Assembly (NCBI GenBank): GCA_026692885.1
Contig: JAPLNJ010000806.1
Location: 1-8,924 of the forward strand
Origin: Planctomycetota bacterium
GTDB taxonomy: Bacteria > Planctomycetota > Planctomycetia > Pirellulales > Pirellulaceae
Length of the DNA: 8,924 nucleotides
Reading direction: 5' to 3'
The number at the start of each line of letters is the position of its first letter. Within the stretch, counting starts at the first letter, position 1. Positions 1-6,487 of this stretch are shown here, piece after piece. The notes beneath the pieces were generated by a model. The model made no database searches. It was not told the DNA's origin and was given only the letters and a program-made list of their open reading frames with translations. The position numbers and the translations under genes are program-made.

Positions 1-1
1 C

Positions 2-739
2 GCAGTCCTGTTGGCCGGTGTTGTGGTCCTTGTCCCACTGATGGCGTCGGCAGCAGAGTCCCCGAAGCCCGGCACTGGACAGAAGCCCTGCGAATTGGAT
101 CGGAGCATCAAGGTCCAGATGAAGTACCTGCTCTACCTGCCGAAGGACTACGACCAGAAGGAATCCTGGCCGGTGTTGCTGTTCCTGCACGGTGCTGGGG
201 AGCGGGGTGACGATCTAAACTTGGTGAAGAAGCACGGGCCACCGAAGTTGATTGAGGCGGGCAAGGAGTTCCCGTTCATCGTGGTCTCGCCCCAGTGTCC
301 GAACGATCATTGGTGGGAGCCGGTTGAACTGGCGGCACTCTTGGACGAAATCGTCGAAAAGCACACGATCGATCAGGATCGCATCTACGTGACAGGGCTA
401 AGCATGGGCGGTTTCGGTACGTGGTCCCTGGCTGTCCATCAGCCCAATCGATTTGCCGCCCTCGTGCCGATTTGTGGCGGCGGCGAACCGATTGTCGCCA
501 AATTGTTCACCCCGGTTCCGGCCTGGGTGTTCCACGGGGCCAAAGACTTCGTGGTGCCCATCGAACGATCCGAGAAGATGGTCGAGGCCATGAAGAAGTT
601 TGGCGGCAATGTCAAATTCACGGTCTACCCGGAGGCGGGCCACGACTCCTGGACGGAGACCTACAACAACCCTGAACTCTACGAGTGGCTGTTGCAGCAT
701 AAGCGGATCGAAAGCAAGCCGGACAGCAGGGGGAAGTGA
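2..739 (+). CDS. Secreted alpha/beta hydrolase (predicted peptidase/esterase, COG4099-like), 5'-truncated
   Basis: The frame is open to the left edge, reading A-V-L-L-A-G-V-V-V-L-V before the TTG at 11. This is the hydrophobic core of a signal peptide whose start lies outside the window, so the TTG should not be taken as the start. Numbering from that TTG, the signal peptide ends near residue 15 (M-A-S-A-A-E). The alpha/beta hydrolase fold follows: oxyanion-loop motif L-H-G-A-G-E at 59-64, nucleophile elbow G-L-S-M-G-G with Ser131, acid Asp179 in F-H-G-A-K-D, and base His211 in A-G-H-D. The complete triad suggests an active serine hydrolase outside the cytoplasm, acting on an ester or peptide. 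Similar planctomycete proteins are annotated as predicted peptidases or PHB-depolymerase/feruloyl-esterase-like; the substrate cannot be read from sequence. Its stop overlaps the next start (TGATG), which indicates translational coupling. Confidence 0.85.
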   Translation, partial: AVLLAGVVVLVPLMASAAESPKPGTGQKPCELDRSIKVQMKYLLYLPKDYDQKESWPVLLFLHGAGERGDDLNLVKKHGPPKLIEAGKEFPFIVVSPQCPNDHWWEPVELAALLDEIVEKHTIDQDRIYVTGLSMGGFGTWSLAVHQPNRFAALVPICGGGEPIVAKLFTPVPAWVFHGAKDFVVPIERSEKMVEAMKKFGGNVKFTVYPEAGHDSWTETYNNPELYEWLLQHKRIESKPDSRGK

Positions 740-2274
740 TGGAAGCCGGAAACGGTCAACTTGACAGACGCCCGACCATGTGGAATCTCGCCAAGACGGT
801 CCTGACGGTGCGGTGGTGTCCGGGCAAAGACACGATCACCGCACTTCTCACCGCAGTGGCGATGCTTCCCGTGTATTACCTCGGAGTCCACGGCAGGGGC
901 AGTCTGGTGGGCGTGGTGGGGTTCGTGATTCTGGGAAACGGAATCCTCAACGTACTCTTTCCGGCCTACTACCTGCTGATCTACCGAAAGGAAAGTCCAT
1001 CGGACCTTGGCCTCACCAAGGAGCGACTTTGGCTGTCGTTGGCGATTTCCGTACTATGTTCGGCCCTCTTCTGGCCTCGTCTGCTGACCGAGATCCAATC
1101 GCATCCGAATGCCCATTTGACTCCGCATCTGCTGTACAACGGATTGGCCCTTTGGGAACCGTTTTTCCTGTTCGGGTGGATTCAGCTTCGGTTTGAGCGG
1201 GCGTTTGGCATCCTTCCGGGGATTATTGTCGCCGCAGCCTTGTTCGGGGCGTTCCATCTCAGTGTTCTGTCGATGACGGGCGTGGGGACCCTCGTCCTGG
1301 TTGGCCTTCTCTACGCCGCCCTCTTCCGCATCTGCAAGAACATCCTGGCCGTGTGGCCGCTGGCTTGGACCGCAGGAAACAGCATCGTCACACTGCACGC
1401 CGGGCTTCTCTCTGGCTGGGGGCAGGCGGTGATCTACGGAGTTCTCCTCGTCGGGCAGATCGTGGGCCTCATTTGGATGGTCCGCTCTTGCAGACAACCG
1501 GCACTCGACAGCAAAATCTCCAAGCTACGGTTTTCACCCCGCCAAATGCTCAGGACAGCATCCGCAGCCCTCGGCACTTTGCTTTTCGTATGGGCGGTGT
1601 GCGCCTACGTGATGCTTCCCGCAGCGTGGCGATCCTTCGACAGACGGCACCCGGCCCTGACTGCTGTCCCACGGGTTACTCGCACGGCCAACGGAATTCC
1701 CGGCGATCCCCTCAACGTGGCTTTGGTCGGGACCGAAGAGGAGATCCAGCAGATTATGTTGGTAGCCAAGTGGTTTCCGGCTGATCCGATCACACTGAGA
1801 AGCTCACTCCGAATCGCTGCGGGCACCGTGTTTCGCCGCTCCTACGACACGGCCCCGGTCAGCGACCTATATCTCTGGAATCGCAAGCAAGATTTGGCCT
1901 TTCAGCAGCCGGTCGGGGGCGATCCACGACGACGGCATCACGTTCGATTCTGGAAATCCGAGGAAGTGGACGAGGATGGCCGCCCGTTGTGGATCGGGGC
2001 AGCGACCTTCGACAGTGCGGCTGGTTTGAGTCTCACCACAGGGCAGATCACCCATCACATCGAGGCCGACATTGATGCCGAGCGAAACAAGCTGACGGAC
2101 GACCTCAATCAGACGGGGCTCCTCAGCGGTATGTACTGGCAGGACGATTTCCATGAAAGGCGGGAGGGACACAACGGCGGCGGCGATCCCTACTACACGG
2201 ACGGCAGGTTGGCTGTCGGGGTCGTAGCCATTGGGTACGTTCCGTTTCTCTTCGCTCCTGCCGAAAAAGAATGA
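739..2274 (+). CDS. CPBP-like membrane domain fused to LssY C-terminal domain
   Basis: This is a 511-residue protein starting at ATG 739, with GGGGGA at 729-734 as ribosome binding site; GTG 736 is in frame but too close to that site. Residues about 33-250 form roughly eight hydrophobic segments with CPBP (CAAX protease/Abi) features: W-E-P-F-F-L-F at 139-145 sits where the family has E-E-x3-R, and F-x3-H is present at 169-173 (His173). Another hydrophobic helix lies at about 273-294. Residues about 318-503 match the LssY C-terminal domain: G-D-P-L-N-V-A-L-V-G at 322-331, then a P-A-D-P-x-T-L-R-S-S-L region, a Q-D-L-A-F-Q-Q-P stretch, R-R-R-H-H-V-R-F-W at 397-405 and T-T-G-Q-I-T-H-H at 433-440. 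LssY_C is usually attached to other membrane modules such as DedA or PAP2-type. The role is unknown; the second catalytic Glu and the Arg of the CPBP motif are absent, so protease activity is doubtful. Confidence 0.85.
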   Translation: MEAGNGQLDRRPTMWNLAKTVLTVRWCPGKDTITALLTAVAMLPVYYLGVHGRGSLVGVVGFVILGNGILNVLFPAYYLLIYRKESPSDLGLTKERLWLSLAISVLCSALFWPRLLTEIQSHPNAHLTPHLLYNGLALWEPFFLFGWIQLRFERAFGILPGIIVAAALFGAFHLSVLSMTGVGTLVLVGLLYAALFRICKNILAVWPLAWTAGNSIVTLHAGLLSGWGQAVIYGVLLVGQIVGLIWMVRSCRQPALDSKISKLRFSPRQMLRTASAALGTLLFVWAVCAYVMLPAAWRSFDRRHPALTAVPRVTRTANGIPGDPLNVALVGTEEEIQQIMLVAKWFPADPITLRSSLRIAAGTVFRRSYDTAPVSDLYLWNRKQDLAFQQPVGGDPRRRHHVRFWKSEEVDEDGRPLWIGAATFDSAAGLSLTTGQITHHIEADIDAERNKLTDDLNQTGLLSGMYWQDDFHERREGHNGGGDPYYTDGRLAVGVVAIGYVPFLFAPAEKE

Positions 2275-2491
2275 TCGGCGTTGCCGAGCGACCTTCGGCG
2301 TGTGCCTGATCCAGATTTTTGGGTTCCTGCGGACGTTTTGGTCCCACTGGTAGTCTTCTCGCCGTTCGGGAATGCCCAGTTGGCGGCGTTGGGATGCTGC
2401 GGATCTGGCCTTACGCCCGGTACAATTGACGGCTGATCGACGTGGTTTGGCACGGCGAATTTGATTTCTCCCGACTCGGAAAGGACGGACC
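2275..2491. other. Intergenic gap, weak overlapping hairpins only
   Basis: No gene is visible in this 217-base gap. Just after the stop codon, TCGGC (2275-2279) pairs with GCCGA (2283-2287). The same GCCGA can instead pair with TCGGC a few bases downstream, giving two mutually exclusive 5-bp stems. A T5 run (about 2316-2320) lies too far away for a normal intrinsic terminator. TACAAT at 2421-2426 resembles a -10 box but lacks a -35 partner at 16-18 bp. Confidence 0.3.
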
Positions 2492-3349
2492 ATGTGGACA
2501 CCGCTCAGGACTTCGGCTGGGTTTTTCTGCTGCGTGCTGTTGGGCCTGGCTGCTGCCCAGGCTGCGGAGCAGCAGGACACCAAATCCTTCATCTACAAGA
2601 AAACGAAGCAGGCCGACCTGGAGATCGTCGTCCACTACCCACCCGACTGGAAGGAGACCGACCAGCGGCCCGCCATCGTGTTCTTTTTCGGCGGCGGTTG
2701 GACTGGCGGGAAGATCGAGCAATTTGAACCCCAGGCAAAGCATCTTGCCAGCCGGGGCATGGTGGCTGCACGGGCCGACTACCGGGTGAAATCTCGACAT
2801 GGCGTCACGCCAACGGAATGCGTCGAGGACGCCAAGAGTGCCGTGCGGTGGCTGCGGCAAAACGCCGCCAAGCTCGGCATCGATCCTGACCGGATTGTGG
2901 CTGCTGGTGGCTCGGCAGGAGGGCACATCGCTGCCTGCACCGCCTTCACGCCGGGGTTGGAGGCCACGGGCGAGGACACCTCTTTGTCTTCAAAGCCCGA
3001 CGCCCTGGTCCTGTTTAACCCGGTGCTGCGGTTCACGGACATCTCAGAACTGATGAGCCGGATCGGCAACGACGAAGCGTTGGGCAAGGCAATCTCTCCC
3101 ACGCTGCATCTGGAGAAGGACAGCCCGCCGACTTTGATTTTCTTCGGCTCGGCCGACCGGTTGGCTGCCATGGGCGACGAGTTCATGAAGAAGTCGAAGG
3201 AATTGGGCCATCGGGCCGAGTTGTTCACGGCAGAAGGCCAGCCCCACGGGTTCTTCAACCGGCCACCGTGGCAGGAGAAGACGACGCAGCGGATGGACGA
3301 ATTCCTGGTGTCGATTGGATACATCCCTCCCGGCGAGAAAAAGGAGTAA
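2492..3349 (+). CDS. Secreted alpha/beta hydrolase, esterase/lipase-like (BD-FAE / hydrolase-fold-3 type)
   Basis: The ATG at 2492 follows AAGGA (2481-2485) with a 6-base spacer. The 285-residue product has a signal peptide (hydrophobic 9-22, likely cut after A-Q-A-A near residue 25). The hydrolase core shows an oxyanion loop F-F-F-G-G-G-W at 64-70, nucleophile elbow G-G-S-A-G-G with Ser141, acid Asp222 in F-F-G-S-A-D, and base His252 in Q-P-H-G-F-F. The classical HGGG motif carries Phe66 in place of His, while the glycines remain. It probably de-esterifies an extracytoplasmic substrate, and the immediate GH16 neighbour makes a polysaccharide substituent (acetyl, feruloyl or similar) plausible. 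The gene ends in AAGGAG plus the stop, and that AAGGAG is the ribosome binding site of the next gene, so the two are co-translated. The family call is firm and the substrate is not. Confidence 0.88.
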   Translation: MWTPLRTSAGFFCCVLLGLAAAQAAEQQDTKSFIYKKTKQADLEIVVHYPPDWKETDQRPAIVFFFGGGWTGGKIEQFEPQAKHLASRGMVAARADYRVKSRHGVTPTECVEDAKSAVRWLRQNAAKLGIDPDRIVAAGGSAGGHIAACTAFTPGLEATGEDTSLSSKPDALVLFNPVLRFTDISELMSRIGNDEALGKAISPTLHLEKDSPPTLIFFGSADRLAAMGDEFMKKSKELGHRAELFTAEGQPHGFFNRPPWQEKTTQRMDEFLVSIGYIPPGEKKE

Positions 3350-3352
3350 CCC

Positions 3353-4243
3353 ATGTTCCGTAACACACTGCTGACGACCGTAATCTTGTTGATCGGCCAC
3401 TCAGTCTTGGCCGCCGAGGGCGAAACGAAGTCTGCCGCCGACAAGCGTCCAACAAAGATTTGGAATCGGACTGGTCCCCTGGGCGAAACGCCCAAACACG
3501 TCACCGACGCTTGCCCATTGTCCGATCAGGATAACAAGGGCGGCTGGGTGAAGTTCGACCCAATGACGGACGAGTTCGAGGGCCAGGATCTTGATCTAAG
3601 CAAATGGAACCGTGGCATGTACTGGTGGAAAGGCCGCCAGCCAGCCTTGTTCAGCGACAAGAACGTCACGGTGTCGGATGGCAAGTTGCACCTGACGATG
3701 CGGAAGGAGAAGCTGCCCGCCGAAGCCGAGAAGCAGGGGTACAAGGACTACACCAGCGCCGCTCTGCACACGAAAGTCCGTTCGGGCTACGGCTACTACG
3801 AGGTCAAAGCCAAGCCGATGAACTCCGGTGGGTCAAGCTCGTTCTGGTTCCAGCAGGACGATGCCCCAGGCTGGGCCACGGAAATCGACGTGTTCGAGAT
3901 CGGTGGTAAGGCCAAGGGATTCGAGCACAAGTATCACATGACCCTGCACGTTTCCGGCACGCCCACCGACAAAAAGCATTGGAGCGTGGGGGGCGTGTGG
4001 GAATCGCCGTGGCGGCTTGCCGATGACTACCACGTCTACGGACTCGACTGGGGCAAGGACGAGATCAGGTTCTACGTGGATGGTATCCTGGTCCGCTCCG
4101 TCGAGAACACGCACTGGCACCAACCGCTGTTCCTGATCTTCGACTCGGAGACGATGCCGCAATGGTTTGGGATGCCTGATGACAACGATCTGCCATCGAC
4201 GTTCAGCGTCGAGTACGTGCGGGCGTGGAAACAGCAGCCATAG
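3353..4243 (+). CDS. Secreted GH16 glycoside hydrolase, beta-agarase/porphyranase-like
   Basis: The 296-residue protein starts at ATG 3353, with AAGGAG at 3341-3346 inside the end of the preceding gene and only 3 bases between genes. A signal peptide covers residues 1-20 (H-S-V-L-A/A). The mature protein begins the GH16 jelly roll at about 65 (F-D-x-M-T-D-E-F-E-G) and has W-W-K-G-R-x-P-x-L-F at 91-100, typical of the agarase/porphyranase side of the family. The catalytic signature E-I-D-V-F-E at 177-182 is the beta-bulge form E-x-D-x-x-E: Glu177 as nucleophile, Asp179 assisting and Glu182 as acid/base. It should cleave internal beta-linkages of a galactan or related glucan by a retaining mechanism. 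The length fits a single catalytic domain without a binding module. The GH16 call is firm; the exact polysaccharide is inferred and agar is not certain. Confidence 0.92.
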   Translation: MFRNTLLTTVILLIGHSVLAAEGETKSAADKRPTKIWNRTGPLGETPKHVTDACPLSDQDNKGGWVKFDPMTDEFEGQDLDLSKWNRGMYWWKGRQPALFSDKNVTVSDGKLHLTMRKEKLPAEAEKQGYKDYTSAALHTKVRSGYGYYEVKAKPMNSGGSSSFWFQQDDAPGWATEIDVFEIGGKAKGFEHKYHMTLHVSGTPTDKKHWSVGGVWESPWRLADDYHVYGLDWGKDEIRFYVDGILVRSVENTHWHQPLFLIFDSETMPQWFGMPDDNDLPSTFSVEYVRAWKQQP

Positions 4244-4316
4244 ATTGTGATTTCATTGATCGTCACTGACGGTAGAAAATCGCTTTTTACACCACTTCAG
4301 AACCAGGAGTTCACTG

Positions 4317-5228
4317 ATGAAGACTTGGAGATCCCTCGTCGCCTTGCTTGCGTGCGGGCTGTTGCTGTTGAGCTACAACGGCCAGTGTGCGGCGGCTGGT
4401 AACGACAAAGTTGCCATCGAAGACAACATCACCTACGGCAAGGCCGGTGACACGGAGTTGAAACTGGACTTAGCTCGCCCCCAGGGCGACGGGCCATTCC
4501 CAGCCATCGTGTTCATCCACGGTGGCGGCTGGTCAGGGGGCAATCGGCAGGGATATCGGGGACAAATCCAGGAGGCGGCGAAACGAGGCTACGTTGCCGT
4601 CACCATCAGCTACCGGCTGATGCAGTTTGACCAAGCGAAAAAGGAAACCACCACTGCCACGCCGATCTTTCCAGCACAGATCCACGATGCCAAGGCGGCG
4701 ATCCGCTGGCTGCGGGCCAATGCCCAAAAGTACCATGTCAATCCAGAGCGGATTGGGGTGACAGGAGGGTCCGCAGGTGGCCACCTTTCGCTGCTGGTGG
4801 GCCTCACTGATCCGGCGTCGAATTTGGAGGGAGACAGCGGGAACCCCGAACAATCCAGTCGGGTACAGGCCGTCGTCAACGTGTTTGGCCCGACTGAGAT
4901 GGTTGGCTGCTACGAGAAAAGGTCCGTGGCTTGGATCTTTCGCTTGTTCATGGGCGGGACACCCAGCGAAGCGGCCGAACGATACAAGGCTGCCAGTCCG
5001 GTCACCTACGTCAGCAAGGACGACCCGCCCATCCTCACGCTTCACGGCGATAAAGACGCTCTTGTGCCGGTTGAGCAGGCGAAGTTGCTGGACGAGAAGA
5101 TGAAGGCGGCCGGAGCGTCTCACGCCTTGATGATCTTCCAGGGACAGGGACACGGCTTCGGTGGGGAGCATGACAAAAAGGCGTGGGAAGCCACCTGGGA
5201 GTTCTTCGACCGGCACTTGAAGCAGTGA
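4317..5228 (+). CDS. Secreted BD-FAE-type esterase (alpha/beta hydrolase)
   Basis: The ATG at 4317 follows AGGAG (4305-4309) with a 7-base spacer. The 303-residue product has a signal peptide (hydrophobic 6-19, cleavage near A-A-A-G at 25-28). The hydrolase core is fully conserved: H-G-G-G-W at 68-72 (oxyanion loop), G-G-S-A-G-G with Ser152, H-G-D-K-D with Asp247, and G-H-G-F with His279. Residues 198-230 form the lid/cap-like segment that is usual before the acid residue. This type includes acetylxylan and feruloyl esterases and many planctomycete hydrolases of unknown substrate. It lies 73 bases after the GH16 gene on the same strand and, with the hydrolase at 2492, flanks it; removal of ester groups from the GH16 substrate is the natural inference. 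It is more canonical than its neighbour, having the His of the HGGG motif. Confidence 0.9.
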   Translation: MKTWRSLVALLACGLLLLSYNGQCAAAGNDKVAIEDNITYGKAGDTELKLDLARPQGDGPFPAIVFIHGGGWSGGNRQGYRGQIQEAAKRGYVAVTISYRLMQFDQAKKETTTATPIFPAQIHDAKAAIRWLRANAQKYHVNPERIGVTGGSAGGHLSLLVGLTDPASNLEGDSGNPEQSSRVQAVVNVFGPTEMVGCYEKRSVAWIFRLFMGGTPSEAAERYKAASPVTYVSKDDPPILTLHGDKDALVPVEQAKLLDEKMKAAGASHALMIFQGQGHGFGGEHDKKAWEATWEFFDRHLKQ

Positions 5229-5275
5229 GAATTCTTGGCAAAGTCCCAAGACCAGAGTTTTGGAGTAATCGAACC

Positions 5276-5503
5276 GTGGCAACTGATCCCGCTTCCGAAC
5301 ATGAAGCCCTGCGACTGGATCAATTCTTGAAACTCCGAGGCATTGCAGCTACGGGGGGACATGCGAAGCTGTTGATCCAAGGCGGTGAAGTTCAGGTCAA
5401 TGGTGACGTGGAAACCAGACGACGCCACAAACTGGTTGCTGGCGACGTTGTTCAGGTCGATGGAAAGACGTACTCGCCAGACGAGTTCCTTTCGGGCAGT
5501 TGA
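5276..5503 (+). CDS. ybcJ: S4-domain RNA-binding protein, YbcJ-like
   Basis: This is a 75-residue protein. I choose GTG 5276 as start because GGAG at 5262-5265 lies 10 bases upstream and the S4 domain begins at residue 12; in-frame starts further upstream would run into the preceding esterase gene. The S4 fold reads R-L-D-Q-F-L-K-L at 13-20, then a basic helix with G-G-H-A-K-L-L-I, and a beta-hairpin G-E-V-Q-V-N-G at 37-43 followed by E-T-R-R-R-H-K-L-V-A-G-D at 46-57. This closely matches the small stand-alone S4 proteins of the YbcJ/COG2501 group, which bind structured or ribosomal RNA. The protein is cytoplasmic, unlike its secreted neighbours, so its position 47 bases after the esterase gene probably reflects chance adjacency or read-through. 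Confidence 0.85.
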   Translation: MATDPASEHEALRLDQFLKLRGIAATGGHAKLLIQGGEVQVNGDVETRRRHKLVAGDVVQVDGKTYSPDEFLSGS

Positions 5504-5650
5504 GCAAAGCACCAGCAGAACATACTCGGCATCATACGGGTCGAATTCTTGTTCTCGTGGGCCTGCTCTTCACCGGGGGCGGGCCATGTGGCTGGTGTCT
5601 TTCCAAAATTTGTAATGGACGAGTGGGGAATGGACCTGGGCAGCCACCGA

Positions 5651-5679
5651 TAGACACTCATTTCTCTGTCACCTATACT
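5651..5679 (+). promoter_or_regulatory. Near-consensus sigma70-type promoter
   Basis: TAGACA (5651-5656) and TATACT (5674-5679) are separated by exactly 17 bases, and each matches five of six consensus positions (TTGACA, TATAAT). The expected start point is near 5686, about 33 bases before the ATG at 5719, giving a short leader. It sits in the 215-base gap after the S4 gene and is the best promoter match I see in the window. Confidence 0.65.
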
Positions 5680-5718
5680 CCTCGTGTCCATTCTATCACC
5701 ACTTTAGCGAGACCAATC

Positions 5719-6108
5719 ATGCCCAGGAAAGCCAAAGCGATCGAAGTTGAAGCCACGCCCGTTGAAGCCACGCCCGAACTGCCCAGGGGTGCCAAAGCCC
5801 AAGCCATCCGAGATGTCTTGAAAGCGAATCCCGGCAAGGAGCCAAGGGAAATCGTTGCAGTGCTGAAGGAACAAGGAATGGAAGTCACCAATGCCGCCGT
5901 CAGCATGGCCAAATTCAACATGAAGGAAAAACGCAAGAAGAAGGCTAAGGCCGCCCCTGCACCCGTCACCGAAGCCGCCGCTCCCGCCTTGCCCAAGGAT
6001 GCTGTGTCGCTGGCTCTGTTGCAAAAGGCGAAGAAGTTGGCGGCACAACTGGGTGGTATCAAGGAAGCCAAGGCGGCGATTGACGCTCTGGTGCAAATTT
6101 TGGACTGA
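5719..6108 (+). CDS. Planctomycete-type Lys/Ala-rich protein with helical, possibly wHTH-like module
   Basis: The frame is open upstream to 5500, but ATG 5719 is chosen because the promoter at 5651-5679 lies inside the longer version and the residues before it look non-coding. The Shine-Dalgarno signal is weak. The 129-residue protein has a basic N-terminus, a VEATP tandem pair at 10-19, and a helical module at about 23-70 (A-I-R-D-V-L-K-A-N-P-G-K-E-P-R-E-I-V then a turn and V-T-N-A-A-V-S-M-A-K). That layout resembles a small winged-helix or HTH unit. A Lys/Ala/Pro linker follows at 69-92, then a C-terminal amphipathic helix pair at 98-129 with the turn L-G-G-I. No signal peptide is seen, so it is probably cytoplasmic and, with its basic linker, could bind nucleic acid. 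I recognise the style from planctomycete genomes but know no function. Confidence 0.75.
   Translation: MPRKAKAIEVEATPVEATPELPRGAKAQAIRDVLKANPGKEPREIVAVLKEQGMEVTNAAVSMAKFNMKEKRKKKAKAAPAPVTEAAAPALPKDAVSLALLQKAKKLAAQLGGIKEAKAAIDALVQILD
5746..5775 (+). repeat. Perfect 15-bp tandem duplication inside the coding region
   Basis: GTTGAAGCCACGCCC occurs twice in direct contact (5746-5760 and 5761-5775), encoding VEATP-VEATP near the N-terminus of the 129-residue protein. Identity at every base, including third codon positions, suggests a recent slippage duplication. Confidence 0.9.
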
Positions 6109-6121
6109 TCCGTTCCACGAA

Positions 6122-6152
6122 GCCCACCACGCCGTGTTCCGGTGTGGTGGGC
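6122..6152 (+). terminator. Strong GC-rich hairpin after the 129-aa gene
   Basis: GCCCACCACGCC (6122-6133) pairs with GGTGTGGTGGGC (6141-6152), giving 12 pairs with one G-T wobble and a 7-base loop, 13 bases after the stop codon at 6108. There is no following T tract on either strand, so it may act as an mRNA 3'-end stabiliser or a factor-assisted terminator. It lies between convergent transcription units and could serve both. Confidence 0.55.
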
Positions 6153-6163
6153 CATGTTGATAC

Positions 6164-6398
6164 TCACGCCGCCTCTTCCAACTGGTCCAACATGGCGATG
6201 GCGGCGAGAGCGTTTTCCATACCGCCGATCTCGTGGATGAATTGTTTCAGGGCGGCGGCTTACGTTCGACACGGCGGCAATTCTTCATCGCCGCCGTTCG
6301 GAGTGATCTCACCCTGTCACGGCCAATCATATCAGGGCAAAGAGGCTGTTCTCCGGGGGCGGCGTCATGAAATAGCGAATTGATGCTTCACTCGTCAT
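6164..6398 (-). pseudogene. Decayed small gene with conserved helical C-terminus
   Basis: Reading the minus strand from ATG 6398 gives M-T-S-E-A-S-I-R-Y-F-M-T-P-P-P-E-N-S-L-F then A-L-I and a TGA. In the next frame, the sequence reads D-W-P, TGA, then Q-G-E-I-T-P-N-G-G-D-E-E-L-P-P-C-R-T, TAA, and a clean 31-codon stretch (6259-6164) ending in TGA. That last stretch has the turn I-G-G-M and helices with A-A-I and L-D-Q-L, and resembles the C-terminal module of the protein encoded at 5719-6108. One frame change and two in-frame stops would reconstruct a protein of about 78 residues. The protein-like character of each segment in sequential order supports a broken gene, but the N-terminal part could be chance and only the 31-codon tail is convincing. 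Confidence 0.45.
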
Positions 6399-6487
6399 GG
6401 TAGCCGGATTCCCCTGGAGAACATCGGATATTGGATGCGATTGCCCTGGTTGTCTCGGCGGTCGTGGGAAAAGATGCCACGCCAACG

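Noticed and set aside
2421..2447. TACAAT and TTGAC words as promoter for the 2492 hydrolase
   Set aside because: The two words overlap and neither has a partner box at the right distance.
1867..2592. Long minus-strand open frame (241 codons) opposite the LssY_C domain
   Set aside because: It is Arg/Pro-rich, has no family features, and lies opposite a strongly conserved coding region, so it is a codon-bias shadow.
4533..5282. Long minus-strand open frame opposite the BD-FAE esterase
   Set aside because: The plus strand carries a complete catalytic triad and signal peptide; the antisense product has no recognisable motif.
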